Shown: piece after piece, positions 36,499 to 45,065 of the stretch
Numbering within the stretch: the stretch's first letter is position 1
Layout of the letters: every line of letters starts with the position of its first letter
NCBI RefSeq assembly: GCF_002367995.1
Contig: NZ_AP018207.1
Location: 6,545,495 to 6,609,494 of the forward strand
Direction of reading: 5' to 3'
Length of the DNA stretch: 64,000 nucleotides
DNA from: Calothrix brevissima NIES-22
GTDB taxonomy: Bacteria; Cyanobacteriota; Cyanobacteriia; Cyanobacteriales; Nostocaceae
Notes under the pieces: model-generated
Told to the model about the DNA's origin: nothing
What the model saw: the letters and a program-made list of their open reading frames with translations, nothing else
The model's database searches: none
Translations under genes and position numbers: made by a program

Positions 36499-36849
36499 TT
36501 ACGAATTACGAATTCTTAAAGCATCTAACTGTTTCAACTGCTGTGACTGTTCTTCCAAACGAAGAGAAAGACGCGCACAAACCAATTCGCATATCTCAAA
36601 AATTAGCGAATCGGTAATTTCATAAAACACACTCACACCTTGGGGTTGACGTTTAATCATCCCCGCTTTGGTGAGAATTTGCAGATGCTTGGAAACATTC
36701 GCTTGTCCCAATCCCGTAATTTTCATGATTTCTGTGACATTTTTGCTACCCGACCGCAAAGAACATAAAACTTGCAATCTGCTAATTTCCGATAACACTT
36801 TAAAATAATCCGCAATTTGCCCTAAAGCAGCAGGTGAATTTTCTAACAT
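36499..36849 (-). CDS. ArsR/SmtB-family transcriptional regulator
   Basis: This is a 116-residue winged-helix protein. The DNA-recognition helix lies in VTEIMKITGLGQANVSKHLQIL, with the wing at KRQPQGVSVFYEI. There is no CxC metal motif in the recognition helix; Cys residues in ICELVCARL near the C-terminus might bind metal or sense redox. Divergent from a dienelactone hydrolase, with an inverted repeat (TACTA-N5-TAGTA) just upstream of its own start, so autoregulation is likely. The last codons and the stop are supplied by the GAATTAC heptamer array. Confidence 0.92.
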   Translation of the reverse strand: MLENSPAALGQIADYFKVLSEISRLQVLCSLRSGSKNVTEIMKITGLGQANVSKHLQILTKAGMIKRQPQGVSVFYEITDSLIFEICELVCARLSLRLEEQSQQLKQLDALRIRNS

Positions 36850-36884
36850 AAAGATTCGCTAATTTATATATACATTTATTATAT

Positions 36885-36899
36885 TACTATATGGTAGTA
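36885..36899. promoter_or_regulatory. candidate ArsR operator (TACTA-N5-TAGTA)
   Basis: A 5-bp inverted repeat with 5-bp spacer lies 36 bases upstream of the arsR start, in an AT-rich run of promoter type. ArsR proteins bind dyads of about this size. Confidence 0.5.
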
Positions 36900-37054
36900 T
36901 AATCTATTTTCTGCAACAGAGGCGTTGCATAATTGGGGAATTTGGGGAATGTAATTCATTTACCTGAAAATCGCGCTCAAATTGTTCCACTATTAGTCTT
37001 TGGTTCTGACAAAACAGAAGAAATTACAGCAAATCAGGACGCGGAGACAAAAAA

Positions 37055-37795
37055 GTGCAAATTATTAAGCGCAATGTTGAATTAAGAGTAAATGACAGTT
37101 TAATGCGTGTCTATGTAGCAGCACCTAAACCAGCAGGACAGTATCCAGGTATTGTATTTTACAGTGATATTTATCAACTAGGTAGTCCCATCATTCGTTT
37201 GGCGAACTACTTAGCAGGATTTGGCTATGTAGTAGCAGCACCAGAGATATTTCATCGCCTGGAATTAATTGGTACGGTAATTGAACCCGATGATTTAGGA
37301 AGAATGCGGGGAAATGATGATGCAAGACGAACTGCGATCGCAGATTATGATGCTGATTGTCGCGCAGTAATTGAATGGCTCAAAACCGATAGTGCCGTTG
37401 CTCCTGGTAAAATAGGTACGCTCGGCTTTTGTATTGGCGGACATTTAGCTTTTCGCGCTGCATTTCAACCGGAAATTAAAGCTGCTGTCTGCTGCTATCC
37501 TACAGGCATTCCCAGTGGTAAATTAGGGCAGGGCGTAGCTGATACAATTGATCGTTTTAATGAAATTAACGGCGAAATGCTTTTGGTATTTGGAACTCTC
37601 GATCCGCACATCCCCGAACCAGATAGACATAAGATAATTACAACCCTAGAAAATGCCAAGATACCCCACAAAGTTCTGAATTACGAAGCAGAACATACAT
37701 TTATGCGCGATGATGGTTATCGCTACGATGCGGTAGCTGCTACCTCAGCTTGGGCGGAAATTATCGCGTTTTTAGGCAATATGTTTGCCAAATGA
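37055..37795 (+). CDS. dienelactone hydrolase family protein
   Basis: This is a 246-residue alpha/beta hydrolase. The nucleophile Cys126 sits in LGFCIGGH, the acid Asp183 in GTLDPHIPE and His214 in AEHTFM, the DLH triad with cysteine in place of serine. Usual substrates are cyclic lactones from aromatic breakdown, but cyanobacterial members are of unknown role. The start is GTG at 37055 with no strong ribosome site. Divergent from the ArsR regulator, it is the likely regulated target. Confidence 0.9.
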   Translation: MQIIKRNVELRVNDSLMRVYVAAPKPAGQYPGIVFYSDIYQLGSPIIRLANYLAGFGYVVAAPEIFHRLELIGTVIEPDDLGRMRGNDDARRTAIADYDADCRAVIEWLKTDSAVAPGKIGTLGFCIGGHLAFRAAFQPEIKAAVCCYPTGIPSGKLGQGVADTIDRFNEINGEMLLVFGTLDPHIPEPDRHKIITTLENAKIPHKVLNYEAEHTFMRDDGYRYDAVAATSAWAEIIAFLGNMFAK

Positions 37796-37905
37796 GGAAA
37801 ATTCACCGAATTTGAGATTTACAAAGGGTAATAGCAACTCACAGAAAACAACCAAAATAACCGAGAATAATTGAGTGCTATTCCACCCTTGAGGAGTAAT
37901 TTATC

Positions 37906-38376
37906 ATGTCCGGTCTACTAAGAGCATTTGTTCCCAAACTCTTGTTCAGTATAACTTTAGCAATATTTTTAACTCTGACTACTAATTCCGCTTTTGCTGC
38001 TAGCTTGGGATTAAATAATGGTTATCTTAGTTCTTGTCCGGCTTCAGATAACTGTGTTGTCAGTCAAGATGCTGATGCTAAACACGCTATTAAACCGATT
38101 CCTTACCATGTAGATCCCAATGTTGCTAAAGAGACTTTACTTAAAGTCCTCTCAGTAGTTCCCCGTACCGAAGTTGTAGAACAAACAGAGAATTACATTC
38201 ATGCTCTTTCTAAAAGCCGCATCTTCAAATTTGTTGATGATGTCGAGTTTTATTTTCCCACGGATGAATCAGTAATTCACGTGCGATCGGCTTCGCGGGT
38301 GGGGGAATCGGATCTCGGCGTTAATCGCAGGCGCATAGAGCAAATTCGTCTGGCTTTGCAAGATTTAAAGATTTAG
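37906..38376 (+). CDS. DUF1499 family secreted protein
   Basis: This is a 156-residue protein with a signal peptide ending ...NSAFAASLG (cleavage near 31). The mature part has SCPASDNCVVSQ, a PYHVDP segment, LLKVLSVVPRTEVVEQ, YIHALSKSRIFKFVDDVEFYF and HVRSASRVGESDLGVNRRRIEQIR, the pattern of DUF1499 (in pieces). It probably acts in the periplasm or thylakoid lumen. It has a GAGGAG ribosome site 12 bases before the ATG. Function unknown. Confidence 0.87.
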   Translation: MSGLLRAFVPKLLFSITLAIFLTLTTNSAFAASLGLNNGYLSSCPASDNCVVSQDADAKHAIKPIPYHVDPNVAKETLLKVLSVVPRTEVVEQTENYIHALSKSRIFKFVDDVEFYFPTDESVIHVRSASRVGESDLGVNRRRIEQIRLALQDLKI

Positions 38377-38433
38377 ATGATTCTCCCAGGAACTTCTCTG
38401 TAAAATCATCGCGATTGTTGACGGTTGACGAGC

Positions 38434-38466
38434 AGATCCCCGACTTCTTATAGAAGTCGGGGAGCT
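38434..38466. repeat. 33-nt hairpin repeat, third copy
   Basis: AGATCCCCGACTTCT, loop TAT, AGAAGTCGGGGAGCT. One mismatch in the stem against the other copies. It lies between the DUF1499 gene and the histidine kinase. Confidence 0.82.
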
Positions 38467-38536
38467 AGCAAACCAGGATAATTAATGAGAAAGCACTAGT
38501 CTCAGCGCCCCTATTTTATAGGAGTTGGAAGCTACT

Positions 38537-41500
38537 ATGGATATTGCTCAGGGCGATCGCTATTTGTTAACTGCGCTCAAAAAAACTTCCCAGGTTTGCA
38601 GCTTTGGTGTTGTGTTGATCGGCTGCTTTGTGCTGCTGGGTTGGGTGTTTGATATTCCTACTATCAAAAGTATATTACCTCAGTGGGTAACAATGAAAGC
38701 TAATGCCGCACTGGGCTTTGTGTTTGCCGGACTGGGGTTATATTTTTTACAATCAACTAATTCAGGTAAACGACGATTAGCTCAAGGTTGTGCTTTATTT
38801 GTTACCTTACTGGGACTGCTGAATCTCAGTCAGTATGCATTTGGCTGGAACCTGGGGATAGATCAACTGCTATTTACAGAAAAATCAACAGCGATCGCCA
38901 CTTCTTATCCTGGAAGAATGGCTGCGGTGACAGCATTCAATTTTACCTTGATGGGTATAGCTTTGTGGCTGTTGCTGGGGAGAATTATTCCTTATCAACT
39001 GGTGCAAATATTAGCACTGGTTACCACGTTAATTACCTTACAAGTAGTTATTGGTTATATTTACGGTGCTGAACTGATATTTGAATTAGCATTTTATACA
39101 TTTACTGCTCTACATACAGCGATCGCCTTTTTAATTCTCTCACTGGGTATCTTATTTGCCGCCCCTGAGGGAGGATGGATGAGTTTATTTGTCAGCAATA
39201 CCGCCGGGGGAATTACCGCTAGGGTGCTGATACCGGCGGCGGTGGCGATTCCCTTTATTCTGGGATGGTTGCAGTTATGGGGAGAAAGGATTGGCTGGTT
39301 TGATGAGGCTTTTGGGCTTTCTCTCCATGTTACGGGAAATGTCGTGGCTTTTTTAGGCTTAACTTGGTACTGCGCCCACAGATTAGCGCAGGTGGATCTC
39401 AAGCGTCAAGAACAAACGCAGAATGCGATCGCCCGATTATATCAATTAACAGAACGCACTCCCCAAGGCGAACATTATATAACAACTAATACTCAAGAAA
39501 AACGCCTGTGGGATTTTTATTCTGCTCCTCTGGGTAAATTGCGCGATCGCCGTAAAATAGTAATGACAATGGCTATTGATATTACCGATCGCAAACAAGC
39601 CGAAGCCGATTTACAAAAATATCAAGATATCTTTCAATTTGCCGAACATGCCTTAGCAATTAGTAGAGAAACTGTAATTGAATTAGTTAATCCGGCTTTT
39701 GCGCGAATGCATGGTTATACAGTGGCAGAATTAATCGGAAAACCGATTTTAGAATTGTTTCCCCCGGAATCTCATGCACAGGCACAGATGTTTATGCAAC
39801 AGGTGAACGAAACCGGACACCTGACTTATGAATCAGAACATCTTCGCAAAGATGGCACAATATTTCCAGTATTTATTGATATAACAGTTGTTAAAGATGA
39901 GTGGGGTAATATCCTTTATCGCATTGTCAATGTATTAGATATTACCGAGCGGTATCAAGCCGAAGTTGCTCTGCGTGAAAGTGAAGCCCGCGCCAGAGCC
40001 AGAGCCAAAGAATTAGAAATATTTTTAGAAGCGATTCCCGTCGCCGTTTGGATTGCACATGATCGCGAATGTCATGTAATGACAAACAACCGCGCCGCTT
40101 ACACCATGATGCGCAGACAGCCAGGGGGAATCATGACAGCTACACCTGCTTCTGGGGAATATCCCTTTGATTTCAAAATTCAAAAAAATGGCGTAGATAT
40201 TCCTCCCCCAGAATTACCTATGCAAACAGCAGCCAGAACTGGGGAAAGTGTAGAAGCTAACTTTGAATTTGTCTTTAATGATGGTGAAGTCAAGTTTCTT
40301 GATAGTCGCTCTGTGCCATTATTTGATGATGCGGGTAACGTGCGGGGCGTAATTGGCGCATTTTGGGATGTTAGCGAACTGCAAAGAGCCGAAGAAAGAT
40401 TTCGCGCTACCTTTAATCAAGCCGCAGTGGGAATTGCCCATGTAGGATTGGATGGTAGGTGGCTGCGAGTTAACCAAAAACTCTGCGATATTATTGGGTA
40501 TTCCCATACAGAATTAATCCAGAAAACCTTTCAAGAAATTACATATCCTGAAGATTTAGAAAATGATTTAGCTTACATACAAAAGTTATTAGGCGGAGAA
40601 ATTCAAACCTACTCAATGGAGAAACGTTATCTTCGTAAAGACGGTTCTCTAATTTGGATTTACTTAACAGCCTCCTTAGTCAGACAACCTGGGGGAATTC
40701 CCGACTACTTTATTAGTGTCATTCAAGATATTAGCGCTCGCAAAGCCGCAGAATTAGCAGTTAAGCAACTCAATGAAACCTTAGAACAACGAGTAGAACA
40801 ACGCACCGCCCAACTAGCAGAAGTCAACCAAGAATTAAAACGCTTTGCTTATAGCGTATCTCACGATTTGCGATCGCCCCTACGCGCCATTCGCGGTTTA
40901 ATTGAAGCCTTAGTTGAGGATAATGGCGATGGTTTAGATGAACTCGGACATGAATATGCTCGCCACATTGCCGATTCTGCCCAACGCATGGATCGATTAA
41001 TTCAAGACTTACTCGCCTACAGTCGCCTCAGCCAAACAGAAATTCAGTTGCAAATTGTTGATTTAACAACTCTCGTCTCAGAAATTCTCCAGCAATTGGA
41101 ACCTGAACGCCAAGCCAAACAAGCCGAAATTACCATAGCCCAGCCTTTACCCCAGGTAATTGCCCAGCGTACCATCTTAACTCAAGTCCTAATTAATTTA
41201 TTGACAAATTCTTTAAAATATGTAGCGCCAGGTGTGAAACCACAAATAGAAGTTTGGGCAGAAAACCGCCAAGATTGGGTTCGCATCTGGGTTACAGACA
41301 ACGGTATTGGCATTGAACCCGAATTTCAAGAACGAATTTTTGGCGTATTTGAACGGCTACATAGCTCAGATACCTATTCAGGTACGGGAGTTGGACTTGC
41401 GATCGTCCAAAAGGGTATTGAACGTCTAGGCGGGCGTGTCGGCGTTGAGTCAGAGTTAGGAAAAGGTAGCCGTTTTTGGCTAGAACTACGACAGGGATAA
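38537..41500 (+). CDS. multi-PAS sensor histidine kinase with N-terminal membrane sensor
   Basis: The protein has 987 residues. The first ~290 hold seven or eight hydrophobic helices (a MASE-like sensor region); three or four PAS/PAC modules follow (for example FQFAEHALAISRETVIELVNPAF and FRATFNQAAVGIAHVGLDGR), then a coiled coil, a HisKA domain with His776 in SVSHDLRSPLRAIRG, and an ATPase domain with NLLTNSLKYV, DNGIGIEPEF and GTGVGLAIV. The kinase half is of the phytochrome-associated type that pairs with Rcp1-like receivers, two of which follow directly. The TTG at 38525 is possible, but the ATG at 38537 is better spaced from GGAG. The signal sensed is unknown. Confidence 0.93.
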   Translation: MDIAQGDRYLLTALKKTSQVCSFGVVLIGCFVLLGWVFDIPTIKSILPQWVTMKANAALGFVFAGLGLYFLQSTNSGKRRLAQGCALFVTLLGLLNLSQYAFGWNLGIDQLLFTEKSTAIATSYPGRMAAVTAFNFTLMGIALWLLLGRIIPYQLVQILALVTTLITLQVVIGYIYGAELIFELAFYTFTALHTAIAFLILSLGILFAAPEGGWMSLFVSNTAGGITARVLIPAAVAIPFILGWLQLWGERIGWFDEAFGLSLHVTGNVVAFLGLTWYCAHRLAQVDLKRQEQTQNAIARLYQLTERTPQGEHYITTNTQEKRLWDFYSAPLGKLRDRRKIVMTMAIDITDRKQAEADLQKYQDIFQFAEHALAISRETVIELVNPAFARMHGYTVAELIGKPILELFPPESHAQAQMFMQQVNETGHLTYESEHLRKDGTIFPVFIDITVVKDEWGNILYRIVNVLDITERYQAEVALRESEARARARAKELEIFLEAIPVAVWIAHDRECHVMTNNRAAYTMMRRQPGGIMTATPASGEYPFDFKIQKNGVDIPPPELPMQTAARTGESVEANFEFVFNDGEVKFLDSRSVPLFDDAGNVRGVIGAFWDVSELQRAEERFRATFNQAAVGIAHVGLDGRWLRVNQKLCDIIGYSHTELIQKTFQEITYPEDLENDLAYIQKLLGGEIQTYSMEKRYLRKDGSLIWIYLTASLVRQPGGIPDYFISVIQDISARKAAELAVKQLNETLEQRVEQRTAQLAEVNQELKRFAYSVSHDLRSPLRAIRGLIEALVEDNGDGLDELGHEYARHIADSAQRMDRLIQDLLAYSRLSQTEIQLQIVDLTTLVSEILQQLEPERQAKQAEITIAQPLPQVIAQRTILTQVLINLLTNSLKYVAPGVKPQIEVWAENRQDWVRIWVTDNGIGIEPEFQERIFGVFERLHSSDTYSGTGVGLAIVQKGIERLGGRVGVESELGKGSRFWLELRQG

Positions 41501-41553
41501 TTCGTAATACCCTGCGGGAAGGCTTGCGCCTACGTAATTCGTAATTCGTAATT
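41499..41553. repeat. 55-bp repeat, perfect inverted copy of 36439-36493
   Basis: The exact reverse complement of the copy at 36439. The first two bases overlap the kinase stop codon. The two copies bracket 5.0 kb of DNA. Confidence 0.92.
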
Positions 41554-41735
41554 TATACCCAAATGACCAATGACTAATGACCAATGACAATTGTACAGAC
41601 AAGGGTTATCGCGTCTCTGAGCAATGATCAAACCTTAGACAGAAGTGTGTGACGATGAACTCTAGTATTCTGTTACGGGGGCACATGTATTACCACTCCG
41701 GCACAGAATCATTGAGTAATCAACAGTTAACAACT

Positions 41736-42167
41736 ATGAGTAATACTCGGCAGAATTTGCTGCTGCTAGTAGAAGATGAGCCAGGAAATATATTATTAAT
41801 TAAGCGGGCAATGAGTAAGCTAAAACTCAATATTCAAATTCAAGCAGTTGAAGATGGCGAACAAGCCGTAAACTATCTGAAAAAATCTCCTTTACCTCAG
41901 TTAATTTTGACAGATATTAAAATGCCGCGCATGAATGGGATAGAATTACTTGCTTGGATTAAACAACAACCAGAATTTTCGCAACTACCTGTGATTATGT
42001 TCAGCAGTTCTGGAGAAATCGAAGATATTCATCAAGCAACTACCTTAGGAGCTAGTTCCTATATTGTGAGACCAGGATCTTTTGCCGAGTTAGTAGTAGC
42101 AATGCAACAGATTACCTCATACTTTAATTCCGACTCAACTAGCAATCATAGGAATTATGAATTATGA
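41736..42167 (+). CDS. single-domain response regulator, Rcp1-like
   Basis: This is a 143-residue receiver if started at the ATG at 41736 (MSNTRQNLLLLVEDEP); upstream ATG/GTG starts (41649, 41655) would add a poor tail. The acidic pair is EDE, the phosphoacceptor Asp60 lies in LTDIKMP, and the conserved Ser is present (MFSSSGE). The usual KP motif reads RPGS: the conserved lysine is arginine. There is no output domain, so it signals by protein contact, as in Cph1-Rcp1. It is 236 bp after the kinase. Its last residues and stop lie in a GAATTAT repeat. Confidence 0.9.
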   Translation: MSNTRQNLLLLVEDEPGNILLIKRAMSKLKLNIQIQAVEDGEQAVNYLKKSPLPQLILTDIKMPRMNGIELLAWIKQQPEFSQLPVIMFSSSGEIEDIHQATTLGASSYIVRPGSFAELVVAMQQITSYFNSDSTSNHRNYEL

Positions 42168-42230
42168 ATTATGAATTCTGAATTGGATAACCGTTATTTT
42201 TCCTTTGAGCCTGAACTAAAGGTGAGAACA

Positions 42231-42683
42231 ATGGCAGATTTGGATACCAGAACTGTCTTATATATTGAAGATGATGCTGCTTACACTTTATTGGTGAGGC
42301 GTGCCTTGCAACGCTCAAAGTTAGGGAAATTGCCTCATTTACGAGTCTTCACAACATCAGAAGAAGCTATACGTTATTTATCAGGACAACCTCCCTATGA
42401 AGACAGAATAGCTCATCCTTTGCCAAGTTTGCTGTTAACAGATTTACGCCTACCGGGAAAATCAGGATTATATCTTGTGCGCTGGGTACGGCAACAAGCA
42501 GAATTTGAGCACATGCCTATAGTGATGTTAACAGGCTCGGCTTTGGATGAAGATATTGAGTCAGCTTACGAGTTAGGTGTAAATTTTTGTTTAATTAAGC
42601 CAGCAGAAGTTGAGATGTTAGTCAGCATCATTCATGCACTCAGCGTTTACTGGATTCCCCCACCAACTAAAGCAACTATCTAA
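42231..42683 (+). CDS. single-domain response regulator, Rcp1-like, second receiver
   Basis: This is a 150-residue receiver with acidic pair EDD, phosphoacceptor Asp71 in LTDLRLPGKSG, Thr in MLTGSA and the standard IKPAE. The frame is open from an ATG at 42171, which lies inside the heptamer repeat. The ATG at 42231 has AAAGGTGAG before it and is preferred. It lies 63 bp after the first receiver and is probably co-transcribed. Two receivers downstream of one kinase suggest a branched or sink-type relay. Confidence 0.9.
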   Translation: MADLDTRTVLYIEDDAAYTLLVRRALQRSKLGKLPHLRVFTTSEEAIRYLSGQPPYEDRIAHPLPSLLLTDLRLPGKSGLYLVRWVRQQAEFEHMPIVMLTGSALDEDIESAYELGVNFCLIKPAEVEMLVSIIHALSVYWIPPPTKATI

Positions 42684-42704
42684 AATAAATCAAAAAGGGA
42701 ACTA

Positions 42705-43310
42705 ATGATGACTGAACGAGAATTTCCGAATTGGGAAACGCTATATCAAGAACAACCTGTTGAAAACATGCCCTGGTTCAACCCCAACTTAGATCCAGAT
42801 GTTGAGGAAGCCCTCATCAACCTGGAACTGAGCAATGGTTCAGTCCTGGATTTAGGAACCGGGCCGGGAACCCAAGCGATCGCGCTAGCCGAACGCGGTT
42901 TTCAGGTGATGGGGACAGATTTGTCAGAGGCTGCTATTCATCAAGCAGCAACCAAAGCAAATCAGAAGGGATTAGAAATTTCGTTTGAGCAAGATGATAT
43001 TCTTAACAGCCATCTACAACAATCTTTCGACTTGATTTTAGATAGAGGGTGTTTCCATGTTCTACCACCCCACAGCTATGATACTTACGTGCAAACAGTC
43101 GCGAACTTATTACAACCAAAGCGCTACCTGTTACTAAAATGCTTCTCTCAAGAGGAAACAAGAGAACAAGGCCCTTATCGCTTTACTCCAGAGGAGATTC
43201 AGCAGATATTCAAAGAGCAATTTGCTCTGCATTCAGCTAAACAAACGGTCTATCATGGGACATTAGATCCCCTTCCCAAAGCACTTTTCTGCATCCTAGA
43301 AAAGCAGTGA
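42705..43310 (+). CDS. class I SAM-dependent methyltransferase (thiopurine/tellurite-type fold)
   Basis: This is a 201-residue enzyme. The N-terminal W-rich entry (FPNWETLYQEQPVENMPWF) resembles TPMT/TehB proteins. Motif I is VLDLGTGPGTQAIALAERG; DLSEAAI and FDLILDRGCFHVLP follow. The family methylates small thio- or seleno/telluro-compounds or other metabolites; the target is unknown. It is 21 bp after the second receiver with AAAAGGGA before the ATG, so it may belong to the same transcript. Confidence 0.85.
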   Translation: MMTEREFPNWETLYQEQPVENMPWFNPNLDPDVEEALINLELSNGSVLDLGTGPGTQAIALAERGFQVMGTDLSEAAIHQAATKANQKGLEISFEQDDILNSHLQQSFDLILDRGCFHVLPPHSYDTYVQTVANLLQPKRYLLLKCFSQEETREQGPYRFTPEEIQQIFKEQFALHSAKQTVYHGTLDPLPKALFCILEKQ

Positions 43311-43314
43311 AATT

Positions 43315-43584
43315 TTATATATTTCGATTTCGTGCTGACTTAGGCTGCGTTCGATGTGCGCCAAAATATTTCTCACTGCGATAACGCAGCCACACCCGTA
43401 AAACTTCTGGTATCTGCTGTTTTTGCTCTTTGGTTAATGTATTGTAAAGAGTCAATGCGCGATCGCGTTCACCACGACAAGCTGCATTGTTATGAGCATC
43501 CCAATAGCTGCGAGCCACGCGAATGCGACGACAGACTTCTTTAATTAATGCTTCTCCGGTGAGTGGAGTATCTGACTTTGCCAT
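43315..43584 (-). CDS. small hypothetical protein (89 aa)
   Basis: A basic, helix-rich protein with the pattern EVCRRIRVARSYWDAHNNAACRGERDRALTLYNTL (in pieces) and a basic C-terminus (HRTQPKSARNRNI). No family is recognised, though the look is of a conserved cyanobacterial small protein. It is 2 bp after the GAF gene on the same strand, so the two form an operon. It ends 4 bp from the convergent methyltransferase stop. Confidence 0.65.
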   Translation of the reverse strand: MAKSDTPLTGEALIKEVCRRIRVARSYWDAHNNAACRGERDRALTLYNTLTKEQKQQIPEVLRVWLRYRSEKYFGAHRTQPKSARNRNI

Positions 43585-43586
43585 AC

Positions 43587-44135
43587 TTAATTACCAAATT
43601 CAGATTCAGTTACCGCTTTGACATAAGCGATCGCTAAGGGTGTAAGTTTATTTTCTAATTCTGTCACCAAAACGCGATCGCTTTGTGACCAAATTCGCGG
43701 TTTCCCATATACAGCAGGCTGTAAAATTCCCCATAATTGCTGATTATATCGCAAATGAGCATGAATTAAGGCTCTATGTCCCATGTGCTGATGCTCAAAC
43801 TCTTTATTGACAATTTCTGGACTAGCAGTTTCTATATCTTCAACATAAACTGAAGGATCGGCGCGGAGTGCAGCTGCAAATAAAGGATCTTCTTGGGGTA
43901 AAGACTCTGATTCTAATGTCCAGTCGAAAGTTGTCGCCTCTGGTATATCTGAATGGCGTCGCCAATAATAAGCGACTTTCGCCAGCTTTTTGTCTGGATT
44001 GCGTAAATATAGAAAACAGCGATCGCACTGTAACGCTTCGCCAATTAGGGGTAAAATTTCCCTAAAAATAACGTCAGGATCGCTGTTTCTCTCTAGCACA
44101 GATTGAATATTTTTTGGCAGAACTAAGCTATTCAT
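43587..44135 (-). CDS. stand-alone GAF domain protein
   Basis: This is a 182-residue protein that is essentially one GAF domain: VIFREILPLIGEALQCDRCFLYLR at the start, and a C-terminal LWGILQPAVYGKPRIWSQSDRVLVTELENKLTPLAIAY (in pieces). A bilin-binding Cys-His pair is not evident (the region reads GHRALIHAHLRYN), so it is probably not a phytochrome-type photoreceptor. It may bind a small ligand or dimerise. The ATG at 44135 is preferred over a TTG one codon upstream. Confidence 0.82.
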   Translation of the reverse strand: MNSLVLPKNIQSVLERNSDPDVIFREILPLIGEALQCDRCFLYLRNPDKKLAKVAYYWRRHSDIPEATTFDWTLESESLPQEDPLFAAALRADPSVYVEDIETASPEIVNKEFEHQHMGHRALIHAHLRYNQQLWGILQPAVYGKPRIWSQSDRVLVTELENKLTPLAIAYVKAVTESEFGN

Positions 44136-44215
44136 CAATAGATCGGTAAGTTTCTGTGATATTTTCTCTGGGCTGGGCTAGGGAAAACATCACTCTACCG
44201 ATACAAATTACCAAT

Positions 44216-44527
44216 CTAGAATACTTCCACTGTTTCCAGGTTGCTTTCTAAGCCAGCAACTATCAGACTTGTGGTTTGTAAAATTGCCGCGCGATCGCCC
44301 ATTCTACAACGCTCAAATAAAACATTCCCATCTAATTCTGTATGGGCTGCTAATGTTTCTAAAATATTTTCTTGCGCCTTTAAGTTACCATTGGCACAAG
44401 CCGCATACAGTAATACACCTGCCATAGTATACATATCTAACATCGGCTCATCCCTATCTTCGTGATGGACAATGTTGGGAAACTCAGATAAAGGATGAAC
44501 GATTTGATCGAAAGTTAATTGTGTCAT
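44216..44527 (-). CDS. hypothetical protein (103 aa)
   Basis: This is an acidic, soluble protein, mostly alpha-helical by pattern (MYTMAGVLLYAACANGNLKAQENILETLAAHTEL, in pieces), with FERCRMGDRAAILQT in the middle. The segments look like short helical repeats, but no family is identified. It is 78 bp upstream of the GAF gene on the same strand, so it is a possible first gene of a three-gene minus-strand unit. Confidence 0.62.
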   Translation of the reverse strand: MTQLTFDQIVHPLSEFPNIVHHEDRDEPMLDMYTMAGVLLYAACANGNLKAQENILETLAAHTELDGNVLFERCRMGDRAAILQTTSLIVAGLESNLETVEVF

Positions 44528-45065
44528 ATTTTCTAGCCGAGTCGATGTGATGAATAGGTTCCAACCCCAAATAAGCAGCGATTACGGTGTTTACTGTGGT
44601 TGAGTGCGAACAATTTGACTTACTTTTAACGGCGCGAAATTCTTTGTGCGAAAGACTTTGGTAGTTTGTTTCATTAGGTTTGCAGTGCTGACAAACTAGC
44701 AAAATTTAGGAGACAGACCATTAATACCGTGATGTAACTGTAAATTAAAGTAGGCAAATTTAAAGATCTGACGATCTCATCTTGCGCAATCAATACAAGC
44801 ATATATACTGAACTTAAGGGTCTAAAAAACCCTTTAGATTTGGATTCCTAAATAAAGGTGAGAAGCTAACTAGCAAAAAAGTAGCTAGCTTCTAGGTGGT
44901 CTACCGTTTCTTTGATCTTCAGCTGCTTACTGCTCCTAGTCTTAATATTAGGCTTGTCATTTTTTTTTGTCAAGCTGTCATTTAAATGTGACATATACGA
45001 ATGTCTTGCTTTTTGGAATTCATGAGAGAAAATAGAGACAAGAACGATATTCACAATTTTGACTT
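44528..45065. other. 538-bp region between divergent genes
   Basis: It contains a hairpin at 44861-44893 (AGAAGCTA/TAGCTTCT) and presumed promoters for 44527 (minus) and 45066 (plus). Two short open frames occur, but neither has a start site or composition that I would trust. Confidence 0.5.
44861..44893. promoter_or_regulatory. hairpin upstream of the RHH-like gene
   Basis: AGAAGCTA and TAGCTTCT form an 8-bp perfect stem around a 17-nt loop with an additional CTAGC/GTAGC partial pairing and an A6 run. It is about 170 bp upstream of the start of the gene at 45066. Confidence 0.4.

Noticed and set aside
36950..37050. Open stretch PENRAQIVPLLVFGSDKTEE ahead of the DLH gene
   Set aside because: It looks slightly protein-like, but there is no start, it runs into the DLH leader and no family could be named.
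44484..44702. Minus-strand 72-codon frame upstream of the 103-residue protein
   Set aside because: It overlaps a better gene, has no ribosome site and is low in hydrophobic pattern.
44866..45054. Minus-strand 62-codon frame in the divergent promoter region
   Set aside because: It spans a hairpin and promoter-type sequence, with no homology or start signal.
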